Positions 36,167-43,508 of a DNA stretch of 64,000 nt are shown here, piece after piece. Positions within the stretch are counted from its first letter, which is position 1; each line of letters opens with the position of its first letter. The notes under the pieces were generated by a model. The model ran no database searches. It worked only from the letters and a program-made list of their open reading frames with translations, and had not been told where the DNA came from. The position numbers and the translations under genes were made by a program. Where the stretch lies: the NCBI RefSeq assembly GCF_049537155.1, contig NZ_JBMVQZ010000015.1, positions 1 through 64,000 of the forward strand, given 5' to 3'. The stretch is from Limisphaera sp049537155. Lineage in GTDB: Bacteria; Verrucomicrobiota; Verrucomicrobiia; Limisphaerales; Limisphaeraceae.

Positions 36167-36388
36167 ATTATCTGTTGTCAAAAGGGCACAAGAACGTGGC
36201 ACTGGGAGCCCGCCGGCACGCCCTTGGCCGAACAGCCTCGTCCCTCAGCGTGCACCCAGGCAATGCAGTAGTTCCAAACACCCGCCGGCTTGACATGAAA
36301 AGCAAACCAGCACCTGTGCTTGTGACCTTGTCTGAGTGTTTCTTTCCGTCCCGGGCCATCTGAAAAAGCAATCAGAAAAACAGAAAAA

Positions 36389-36623
36389 ATCTCTGTGTTC
36401 TTCCTCTGTGGCCTCTGTGCCTCTGTGGTTGTATAGAAACAAACCTCTTTTTATCTCTGCGGTTCATGGAGACCGTGTCCCCGGCGTCGCGGAGTATGCT
36501 CTCTGTGCCCTCCGTTCCCTCTGTGTCCTTCAAAGAGGGAAAATGGTTGCTGTGTCTCCTCTCCGTGCGCTCTGTTCCTCTGTGGTTCAACACAAAAGCC
36601 TTCTTCTCTGCGTCTCCGTGGTG
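36389..36623 (-). repeat. Dispersed repeat copy 7 (array of pyrimidine arms)
   Basis: Five B arms in one direction within 235 bases, including 'gcctctgtggttg', 'ctctgcggttc', 'ctctgttcctctgtggttc' and 'ctgcgtctccgtggtg'. Spacers between them differ. This is the densest copy. Together with copy 6 it makes the 660-base spacer 36053-36712 almost entirely non-coding. Confidence 0.85.
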
Positions 36624-36712
36624 AGACAGCCGGACGCTTTGTGTGTGCCCCGTGCCACGGTAGCGCGGCCGCGCCGGGCGGGCCGTGCCCGGATCAGATC
36701 TTCGAGGTCAAC

Positions 36713-37612
36713 GTGATCGGGCTGCCTTCCATGACCCTGGCTGAATATGCCGCCTATGAGCGCGACATGGGCGCGCGGGTGGCCGAGTCCGGCGGGGTAT
36801 TCTGGCGCCGGGTGCGACCGCTGTTTTATCGCCCCCTTTTTCTCCTGGAGCCTCTGGATGCCGGTGGTGTCACGCCGCCGGCGGAAGCGCGCTGGGGTGG
36901 ATGGCAGTTCGTGGTCGGGGACCCGGCCCGGGCCAACGGTTCGATCGACGTCCTGCTCTTCAGAAACGCCTCTGCTTACAGTTTGGATCGGCTGGAGAAG
37001 AAACGCCGTTGGGAGGTGCGCACGGCGCAGAGACATTTCACGGTGCGGAGGATCGAATCTCCCCGGGAGTTGACCGAGGCGCACCCGGCATATGTGGATT
37101 TCCAAAGGCGCACAAGGTACGGGTATCGCTCGGATCGGGTGGACGCCCGCCGGTTTGCCGAGTGGGCGCAGGCGGTATTTCGCCACCCGAAAGTGCGCGT
37201 GCTGGGGGCGTGGGAGGGGGGAACGCTACGGGCGGTGAGCGTGCTGCAGAGGGTGGGGACGACGCTCCTGTACTCCACTTTCTTCGCATCGTCCGGGGCG
37301 CTGCACCGGCACGTGGCGAGCCTGATGCTGCACGAGGTGAGGCGACTGGCAGCGGAGTCCGGTTGCGTGGACCAGGTGTTTGCCGGCCTGCGCAAGGCCG
37401 GGAGGGAGGCGTCGGTGGACGAGTTCTACTTGCAGCGGGGGTGCGAGATCGTCCGCCTGCCGGCCTGTCTGCGGGTGCACCCGTTGACCGGCTGGTGCCT
37501 GCGGATGATCCGCCCCGGCTTGTGGCGGCGACTGTCGGGTGAGCGGGTCGGCGTGGCAGAGTCCGCGAAGGCCGGAAGGGCCTCCTCATGCCTGTCGGCA
37601 GGCAGCAGATAG
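36713..37612 (+). CDS. GNAT-fold acyltransferase-like protein
   Basis: 299 residues from a GTG at 36713, which has 'gagg' at good distance; an ATG at 36731 is the alternative, and the frame is open further upstream. The protein has a GNAT-like arrangement: 'AYVDFQRRTRYGY' (about 131-143), 'RVLGAWEGGTLRAVSVLQRVG' in the central strands, and 'VFAGLRKAGREASVDEFYLQRGCEIVRLP' near the C-terminus. I do not recognise a precise family. It opens a short run of three GNAT/FemAB-type genes and so probably modifies the same EPS or its carrier. Confidence 0.6.
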   Translation: MIGLPSMTLAEYAAYERDMGARVAESGGVFWRRVRPLFYRPLFLLEPLDAGGVTPPAEARWGGWQFVVGDPARANGSIDVLLFRNASAYSLDRLEKKRRWEVRTAQRHFTVRRIESPRELTEAHPAYVDFQRRTRYGYRSDRVDARRFAEWAQAVFRHPKVRVLGAWEGGTLRAVSVLQRVGTTLLYSTFFASSGALHRHVASLMLHEVRRLAAESGCVDQVFAGLRKAGREASVDEFYLQRGCEIVRLPACLRVHPLTGWCLRMIRPGLWRRLSGERVGVAESAKAGRASSCLSAGSR

Positions 37613-37688
37613 ATCTCGGCGCCGCTGGTGATGCGGAAGTGGACGCCGGCCCCGGCCCGTCCAGCCTTGTGTGACGTGGGGTGCGGGC

Positions 37689-38357
37689 ATGCGAAAGTGG
37701 CTGACGGTCCGGCAGGCTTGTGGATCTGGCGAGGTGCTGGCGCGCCTTGCCGACATCCTTTGGTCCGGGCGATCCTACCTGCGGGTCGAGCGCGGACTCG
37801 AGGACCTCGCAGGAACGGAGGATGATCAAGCCCTGCGTGGACTTCGGTTCCGGAAGGGAGGAGAGTCGTTGGATGCGCTGAAAAGGTGGCGGATGGTGCA
37901 GCGCATGCCGGGCACCAGGGCGCCCATCGAGTGTTGCATGGATGCGATGGCCGGGCTGAACAGGTCTTACACGGTATGGACCGGTGACGAGCTGGCGCAG
38001 GTCTCTTGGGTGGCCGGGCCCGGGGAGAAGTCGTCCCTGCCCGGGTGGCCTGTGCCTCCCAAGAGCTGCGAGATTCGGGCCTCCTACACGTTCCCGGCGT
38101 ATCGTGGGCGCGGGATTTGCGTCGCCGTGCTCAGGGAGATCGTGCATGATCTTGCCAGGGAGGGGCTCACGCTGGCGTTCGCGCATGTGTGGCCGGACAA
38201 CGAGCCGTCCCTTCGCGCGTTCGCAAAGGTCGGGTTTCGTGTAACCGGAGCGTGGCGGGTGAGGTGCCGGTTGGGGTGGCGGACGGTATGCGCTGCTCGT
38301 GACGGTGGTGGCATTATGAACGCCGTCCCGGCCGGCCGATTCACCGGAGCGCCATGA
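37689..38357 (+). CDS. GNAT family N-acetyltransferase
   Basis: 222 residues from the ATG at 37689. The acetyl-CoA-binding motif of GNAT enzymes is visible as 'FPAYRGRGICVAVLREIV' (about 135-152), followed by 'LTLAFAHVWPDNEPSLRAFAKVGFRVTGAWRV', which is the usual 'N..S..(L/A)..K.GF' C-terminal strand. Unlike its neighbours it is a standard single-domain GNAT. Its stop overlaps the next gene as ATGA. Confidence 0.75.
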   Translation: MRKWLTVRQACGSGEVLARLADILWSGRSYLRVERGLEDLAGTEDDQALRGLRFRKGGESLDALKRWRMVQRMPGTRAPIECCMDAMAGLNRSYTVWTGDELAQVSWVAGPGEKSSLPGWPVPPKSCEIRASYTFPAYRGRGICVAVLREIVHDLAREGLTLAFAHVWPDNEPSLRAFAKVGFRVTGAWRVRCRLGWRTVCAARDGGGIMNAVPAGRFTGAP

Positions 38358-39472
38358 CGCTCTCCATTCAGCCGTCCGGTGTGCAGAGTGGAGCGGAGAA
38401 GGCCGGTTCTGTCGTTCCTGCGGGGGTCCCGGAGGAGGCTAGCCTCGAATGGGAGGCGTTTTTGGAAAGCCAGCCGCGTGGACAATACCAGCAGTCCGTC
38501 CGGTGGGGCTGGGTGAAAGAGGGCGAGGGATGGCGGTGCCGACTGGAGACCTGGGGTTGCGGAGGACAACTGGCCGGAGGCTTTCTTTTGCTCATCAAGC
38601 GGACACGGCTCGGGCGACTGGGTTTCGTGAACAAAGGGCCGGTGCTGGCCGAGGAGACCCCTGAGACTGTCTCAGCGGCATTGGATCGAGTCGTCCGGGT
38701 GGCTTCGGAGGAACGCTTGCAGGCGTTGATCGTGCAGCCTCCGGATGCCAGTGCGATCGGCAGCGACGAGCTTTGGTGTCGGGGATTTTGCAAATCACCG
38801 GTGCCGGGCATCATCGACGCCACGTTGGTGGCCTCCGTGGAAGGCGGGTCGGAGGGGATCCTGCACCGGCTCAGCCGAAGCGCGCGTCGTGAGCTGAGGA
38901 TCGCACGCGAGCGGGGCGTCCGGGTCGTCGAAGGCGGCTCGGCCGACCTGCCTGCCTTTTTCGAGCTCATGTGCTTGACCTGCCGGCGCCAGGGCGCGCG
39001 ACCGAATCCGTCATCGGTGGAGGGACTGCGCCGGCGGTGGACGGCCTTCGGATCGAACATGCGCCTCCTGCTGGCCCTGGTGGGGGACGAACTCGTGGCC
39101 GGCCTGTCGCTGCTGCGCTTCGGGGACCGTTGCACGTTCGAGAAGAAGGGTTGGAACGGGCGACATGCAGCCGCGTTTCCCAATACCGTCCTGAACGTGG
39201 AGGCGATGTTTCGAGCGGCCGAATGGGGCTGCCGGGAGGTTGATTTCTGCGCCATGGACCGGACGCTGGCGGAGCGGATGTTGCAGGGGCAATCGGTGGA
39301 TGAGGACCTGGCGAAGACGTGGCATGCTTTCAACGTCCGGCTGGGTGCCAGGCCGGTGCTCCTGCCTCCGGCACTCGTGCGGGCCAGGTACGGATGGGAA
39401 CGGTGGGGTCTGGACTGGCTGTTGGGGCGTCCGTTCATCTCCCGGCGTCTGGCCCGGTGGGCGGCGGGATGA
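38354..39472 (+). CDS. FemAB-like acyl/aminoacyltransferase
   Basis: 372 residues from the ATG at 38354, overlapping the GNAT stop. N-terminal 'FLESQPRGQYQQSVRWGWVK' is the opening of FemAB-type proteins. In the middle, 'LHRLSRSARRELRIARERGV' (by position about 173-192) is the family's basic helix, and 'VAGLSLLRFGDRCTFEKKGW' and 'VLNVEAMFRAAEWGCREVDF' belong to the second GNAT half. The characteristic final 'D.GG....' is replaced by 'FCAMDRTLAERMLQ'. It should transfer an aminoacyl or acyl group to a lipid-linked glycan. The seventh such gene in the window. Confidence 0.75.
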   Translation: MTLSIQPSGVQSGAEKAGSVVPAGVPEEASLEWEAFLESQPRGQYQQSVRWGWVKEGEGWRCRLETWGCGGQLAGGFLLLIKRTRLGRLGFVNKGPVLAEETPETVSAALDRVVRVASEERLQALIVQPPDASAIGSDELWCRGFCKSPVPGIIDATLVASVEGGSEGILHRLSRSARRELRIARERGVRVVEGGSADLPAFFELMCLTCRRQGARPNPSSVEGLRRRWTAFGSNMRLLLALVGDELVAGLSLLRFGDRCTFEKKGWNGRHAAAFPNTVLNVEAMFRAAEWGCREVDFCAMDRTLAERMLQGQSVDEDLAKTWHAFNVRLGARPVLLPPALVRARYGWERWGLDWLLGRPFISRRLARWAAG

Positions 39473-39861
39473 GTCCAAGGCCGGTTGATCGGCCGGCCGT
39501 GTGTAGGCAACTGCCTCTCTTGGGGCGCTTCCTGCGGTCACTAACGTTAAAGAGAGCTTCGTCTGGGGCAATGAACGCGATTGTGACCAAGGTGTCGGAT
39601 CCGGAGAAAGGGGTGTCGGTGGTGTTAACACCCGGTGTGTTGACCAAACATGTTTGTAATGAGCGACTTGCATCATTTGGCCGTCCTGAGTCGGGTGCCG
39701 ACCCGGCTGGAAGCGTCGGCAGAGTTTACACTTTCCAAGCCCTCCCGGGCGCCGATCGGTTCGGGCCAATTCTCGACCTTTCTCTGATCGTGTTTCAAGT
39801 GTCTGTATTGCAACACTTTGCGCTAAATCAGGAACCCCGGCCGCCCTGGCGCGAATCAGCT
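39473..39861. other. Spacer with two perfect palindromes upstream of the LPDGG gene
   Basis: No gene seen. Two perfect 12-base palindromes stand out: GGTGTTAACACC at 39621-39632 and CAAACATGTTTG at 39645-39656, with centres 24 bases apart. They lie about 205-240 bases upstream of the sigma-54-like element, a usual distance for enhancer sites of sigma-54 activators. Function is inference. Confidence 0.4.
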
Positions 39862-39877
39862 TGGCACGGGTGCTGCT
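39862..39877 (+). promoter_or_regulatory. Sigma-54 promoter before LPDGG protein
   Basis: TGGCACG-N4-CTGCT: only the first base of the -12 half departs from the consensus TTGCW, and GG and GC are exactly ten bases apart. It is 63 bases before the start codon at 39925, with a GAAAGGAAG ribosome-binding site in between. Best of the candidate sigma-54 sites in the window. Confidence 0.7.
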
Positions 39878-39924
39878 ACAAGGGAGGCAACAGGCAACAC
39901 AGCGAACGGAGAAAGGAAGCGAAG

Positions 39925-40650
39925 ATGACTATGAAAGCGTTGAAAACGATTGCGGCGGCGGGGCTGGTGGCCGGCATGGCTGCCACGGTATCCGCGGTGC
40001 CCGATGCGACGGTGACGGTGGTTCGGACCTCGGGTTATTACGACCCCGCCTCGGGGTACGGTGGCGGGGAGTTTACTCTGAAGGGATCGCCTTGGGCAAA
40101 TCCGGCCCACTACGATCCGGCCACCCTGGTTTCTGGTGGATTCCAGACGTTCTGTATGGAACGGAACGAAGGGCTGAGTGGCCAACCGTTTCATGCGTAT
40201 CTGAACACGGCTGCGGTGAACGGTGGGTTGGGTGGCGGGTCGCCGGATCCGTTGTCCATCGGCACGGCGTGGTTGTACAAGCAGTTTGCCGAGGGTAACC
40301 TGGCCGGCTACGACTACACGCCGGGTCCCGGGCGCGAAGCTTCGGCTCGCGCCCTGCAAGAGGCGATCTGGATGCTGGAAGATGAACTCCCCGTCGCAGC
40401 CAATCCCTACATCACCCTCGTCACCACGAAGTTCGGTTCTCTGGCTGCTGCGAAGGCGAACTATGATCCGATGACCGCCGGCTTCACCGTCCGGGTTGTC
40501 AATCTCTACGGCATCGACAAGACGACCGGGGATACTGACTGGTCGGCCAAGAAGCAGGACATGTTGGTCTACCTACCGGATGGCGGGATGACGTTGGTCC
40601 TGATGGGCGGTGGCCTGTTGGGATTGGCGCTGATCCGCCGGAAGGAATAA
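39925..40650 (+). CDS. Exported protein with LPDGG-type exosortase sorting signal
   Basis: 241 residues from the ATG at 39925 (a second ATG two codons later). 'LKTIAAAGLVAGMAATVSA' is a signal peptide. The mature part is rich in Gly, Tyr and Thr; 'SARALQEAIWMLEDEL' and 'GGFQTFCMERNE' resemble the Cys-protease-like TQXA/thioester-type extracellular domains seen in PEP-CTERM proteins, with one cysteine in 'FCMER'. A thioester bond is possible but not shown. The C-terminus has 'LPDGG', a Gly/Leu-rich helix and 'RRKE', a complete sorting signal. A strong terminator follows 29 bases after the stop, so the gene is a single transcription unit with its own sigma-54-type promoter. Confidence 0.85.
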   Translation: MTMKALKTIAAAGLVAGMAATVSAVPDATVTVVRTSGYYDPASGYGGGEFTLKGSPWANPAHYDPATLVSGGFQTFCMERNEGLSGQPFHAYLNTAAVNGGLGGGSPDPLSIGTAWLYKQFAEGNLAGYDYTPGPGREASARALQEAIWMLEDELPVAANPYITLVTTKFGSLAAAKANYDPMTAGFTVRVVNLYGIDKTTGDTDWSAKKQDMLVYLPDGGMTLVLMGGGLLGLALIRRKE

Positions 40651-40679
40651 ACACCACCGCGCTGTAGGTTGCCTTTCTT

Positions 40680-40711
40680 GTGGCGCTCCGGAAACGGAGC
40701 GCCACTTTTTT
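40680..40711 (+). terminator. Rho-independent terminator after LPDGG gene
   Basis: A perfect 11-pair stem GTGGCGCTCCG / CGGAGCGCCAC closed by a GAAA tetraloop (GNRA type), followed by six T. It starts 29 bases after the stop codon. Confidence 0.95.
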
Positions 40712-40731
40712 GCCCACGCACTCCTGCCATT

Positions 40732-40780
40732 CAACCACGGAGACAGGGAGGGCACGGAGCGGAAACCCAGAGGGAGGAAA
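40732..40780 (+). repeat. Dispersed repeat copy 8 (purine arm, left end of composite)
   Basis: A arm beginning 'attcaaccacggagacaggg'. Its first 30 bases nearly match copy 10. With copy 9 it bounds an interior of about 170 bases. No gene is seen from 40651 to 41849. Confidence 0.8.
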
Positions 40781-40949
40781 ACCTCGATTGTTTCGCTCAT
40801 TGGGCGTAATCTCGTGTTTCTACGATGGGCAGATCTGCCAGGCCCAAGGGCTTCTCGGTGTTGTTCCGATCCATGGGCAGGCGCCGGATGCCCAAGTGCA
40901 TGCACGTCACCAGCGCGCGTTGCTGATTTTGCAGTCTTTTCTTCTCATC

Positions 40950-41038
40950 CCTCTGTCGTTTCTCCGTGTTCTCCGTGGCTGTGTGGTTTGTTGAGAAGCC
41001 GTCTCCCGCCTCTCCGTGGTGAATTCCGCGTCTCGGTT
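40950..41038 (-). repeat. Dispersed repeat copy 9 (pyrimidine arm, right end of composite)
   Basis: B arm 'tttctccgtgttctccgtgg' followed by an extended tail: 'gtttgttgagaagccgtctc', 'ctccgtggtgaattccgcg' and 'tctcggttgg'. The same tail, with small changes, follows the B arms of copies 11 and 13. Confidence 0.8.
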
Positions 41039-41135
41039 GGTTGCGGGACCTGGCAGTGCTGGAGGGTCCTCCCCGTGTCCTGGCGTGAACCACGGACAGA
41101 TCAGGTGATGTGGCCGCCTTCGGCGGCCCTGGCAT

Positions 41136-41180
41136 TCAACCACGGAGACACGGAGGGCGCAGAGACGAAACACAGAGAGT
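41136..41180 (+). repeat. Dispersed repeat copy 10 (purine arm, left end of composite)
   Basis: A arm 'attcaaccacggagacacgg' running to 'cacagagag'. Close in sequence to copy 8. With copy 11 it bounds an interior of about 170 bases unlike that of the other composites. Confidence 0.8.
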
Positions 41181-41349
41181 GATTGAAACAGGAGCTTTTT
41201 GCTGATGCTGTCTGCCATTGTCACCACTGCAAGTGCTTGGCGAACAGGTCGTTCCTTCCCACGCTTCTGCAGGGGGTTCCTGGATGTGGGGCGGGGAGAT
41301 TGGCAGTGGAGAGCGTGGAACCTGCTCTTTACAAGGCTTTGTTCATCAT

Positions 41350-41423
41350 TCCTCTGCGTCATTTCTCCGTGTTCTCTGTGGCTCTCTGGTTTGTTTAGGA
41401 GCCGTCTCCGCGTCTCCGTGGTT
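41350..41423 (-). repeat. Dispersed repeat copy 11 (pyrimidine arm, right end of composite)
   Basis: B arm 'tttctccgtgttctctgtgg' followed by 'gtttgtttaggagccgtctc' and 'cgcgtctccgtggtt', a shorter form of the tail seen in copies 9 and 13. Confidence 0.8.
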
Positions 41424-41693
41424 AGGTAGCGCGGCCCCATGGCGACTTCCGTTCCGCGAACCGACCGTGTAAAGGGGTCCATAATGGCCGTCGGTAAAAT
41501 TTACACATCCGACATCTCTGCAAGTGATTGATGAGGAACAACGTGACTCTTTCGGGGCCCCTCGAGGTGTCGGCATGGCTTACAGTGTCCGCGGTACAGG
41601 GTTCACTGGTTTCCTATCGAGATCTTGGCAAGTAGCTGATGTCCAGTGACTTGCCGCTTTTGCCGTGCGCTCGGACGCCTGTGTGCGCGTTCG

Positions 41694-41709
41694 TGGCACG
41701 GATCCTGTT
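41694..41709 (+). promoter_or_regulatory. Candidate sigma-54 promoter before MPDGG protein
   Basis: TGGCACG-N4-CTGTT: the -24 half is perfect; in the -12 half the G is at the right distance (GG-N10-G) but the following C is T. It is about 155 bases before the start codon at 41850. An inverted repeat (GTGTAAA at 41468, TTTACAC at 41501) lies about 190-225 bases upstream of it. Confidence 0.45.
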
Positions 41710-41849
41710 GTTGGCGACCCGACCCGGGTTTGCGGATTGTCTGGGGCGTTTGCACGGACAGGGCGAGCGGCTGTGTGGAGCGGCCGCGGAAGGTTGGCCC
41801 GCGCCCTGTGGGCAGTCCGGGCCTGGGAGAGAAATCCGGAAACACGCCT

Positions 41850-42659
41850 ATGAAACTGCGAATCCTGACCTTCATGACGTTGTTGGGACTCCGGGCGATT
41901 TCCTGGGGTACGCCGATCTCCATCACTGATCCGAGCCTGCCCTACACGCAGGACTTCAACTCGCTGGCTTCCTCTGGCACGGGCCACAGCTCACTTCCGC
42001 CGGGCTGGGCGATCCACGAAGACGGCAGCAACGCCGACGGGTTGTACCGCGCGGGCACGGGCAGTTCGAACACCGGCGACACGTACAGTTTCGGGGCTTC
42101 CGGCGACTCGGATCGCGCGCTGGGTGGATTGCGCAGCGGCAGCCTGATTCCGAGCTTTGGAGCGCAATTCCGTAATGACAGCGGTCAGACGATCGTGGCG
42201 ATGACCATCGCCTACTGGGGCGAGCAGTGGCGGCTGGGTTTTGAAGACCGGGCCGACCGGCTTTTGTTTGCCTACAGCCTGGACGCCACTTCCCTGGCCG
42301 ACGGGACGTGGACAGCGGTGCCGGATTTGAACTTTGCGACGCCCGACTTCAGCGGCGTGGGCGCGAAGAACGGGAACGATACTGATCACCGATACCAGGT
42401 GACCGCCACGATCAGCGGGCTGAGCATTCAACCGGGCGACACGTGGTGGATCCGGTGGGAAGACTACGATGCGCCCGGGGCTGACGACGGCCTGGCTGTT
42501 GACGATCTGACCATCACGTTCCAGACCATGGGCGGTCCGGCCACGATGCCTGATGGTGGCGCAACGGGTGCCCTGCTGGGACTGGCCCTTGCGGTGCTGG
42601 GTGTGGGACGAGGTCCTGTCAGGCGTCGCGAGTCGCAGGGACGCCGTGAAGCGTCCTGA
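41850..42659 (+). CDS. Exported protein with MPDGG-type exosortase sorting signal
   Basis: 269 residues from the ATG at 41850. The N-terminus 'LRILTFMTLLGLRAISWG' is a signal peptide. The mature part begins 'PYTQDFNSLASSGTGHSSLPPGWAI', the start of a known family of exported beta-sandwich proteins often found with PEP-CTERM tails, and continues through 'YSFGASGDSDRALGGLRSGS' and 'GDTWWIRWEDYD'. The sorting signal is 'MPDGGATGALLGLALAVLGVG' followed by a basic tail that is longer than usual, about 17 residues rich in Arg and Glu. It should be cleaved and anchored by the exosortase 2.5 kb downstream. Confidence 0.8.
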   Translation: MKLRILTFMTLLGLRAISWGTPISITDPSLPYTQDFNSLASSGTGHSSLPPGWAIHEDGSNADGLYRAGTGSSNTGDTYSFGASGDSDRALGGLRSGSLIPSFGAQFRNDSGQTIVAMTIAYWGEQWRLGFEDRADRLLFAYSLDATSLADGTWTAVPDLNFATPDFSGVGAKNGNDTDHRYQVTATISGLSIQPGDTWWIRWEDYDAPGADDGLAVDDLTITFQTMGGPATMPDGGATGALLGLALAVLGVGRGPVRRRESQGRREAS

Positions 42660-42728
42660 CCTGCGAGTCGCTGAAAAGATCCCGCTCACCGGCGATCGCT
42701 CCGGGCCCCTTCGCCGGTGCTGGTACTT

Positions 42729-42995
42729 AACCACGGCGACGCAGGGAACAGACCCGCCGGCAATGTCACGGAGACGCCGGGAGACGTCTCCGACGAACCA
42801 CCGGGGCATCGGGAGATTTCTTTTCATGGGACCAAGGAGGCACGAAGCAATCTGTGTTTAACAAGCACCGAGGCAAGGAGAGGGAGAACTTGCATTTAAC
42901 CACAGAGGCGCAGAGAGCACAGAGACAAACCCAGAGGTCTTATGTTCCTTTTGTCCTCCTTCCAGAGGACACGGAGGAGAAACACAGGGCTCGCG
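42729..42995 (+). repeat. Dispersed repeat copy 12 (purine arms)
   Basis: Several A arms: 'aaccacggcgacgcaggg' at 42729, a partial one near 42767, and the best at 42898 ('aaccacagaggcgcagagag'), then 'acacggaggagaaacacag' near 42968. The last forms the left end of a composite with copy 13. Confidence 0.75.
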
Positions 42996-43148
42996 TTGTT
43001 GCCACATCTGCGACATGCTGGTCTTCACGCAGGGCGGCATCGGATGCCAGGTGGGTGCGGCACTTCAGGCCGTGGTCGGCGTTGCCACGCTCCTGTGCCC
43101 GGCGGCTCGCGCGGGCCGACGCTCCTGCCTCATAAGAGATCTTTTTTC

Positions 43149-43243
43149 GTCTCTGTGAAGAATCTCTGTGTCCTCTGTGCCTCTGTGGTTTGTTTAAAAT
43201 CCAGTCTCCGCGCGCCTGAGGTGAACTCCGCGTCTCGGTGGTT
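43149..43243 (-). repeat. Dispersed repeat copy 13 (pyrimidine arm with extended tail)
   Basis: B arm 'ctctgtgcctctgtggttt' followed by the extended tail 'gtttaaaatccagtctccg', 'aggtgaactccgcgtctcgg', as in copy 9. No repeat arm is seen to the right of this point in the window. Confidence 0.8.
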
Positions 43244-43508
43244 GCCGGCGGAGGCGGACGCCGCGTGCAGACCGGTTCTCCTCCTGGCGCGGCCGGGGCA
43301 TGTGCGCTTGTGACCGGGGTCGGACGGCCGGCCCCGGGGTGGCGAGGGTTGCGCCGGGCAGGGTCCTCCGCCTCCGGTGGCGGTCCATGATGGGTGGCGT
43401 AGATCGCGAGGAGACTCGCGCCGACCGGGGGTTTCCCGCGCCGGGTGCGAGGGCGAAGGCACAGGCTTGCTCTTGCGCGGACCCCGGCGGCTTTCGCAGA
43501 ATCGCGCC

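Noticed and set aside
36389..36623. CRISPR array
   Set aside because: Repeats are present, but spacers vary in length, repeat copies are imperfect, arms occur in both orientations elsewhere, and no cas gene is in the window.
40797..40920. Gene fragment on the - strand inside a composite repeat
   Set aside because: The translation looks protein-like for about 35 residues, but it has no start of its own and I recognise no family.
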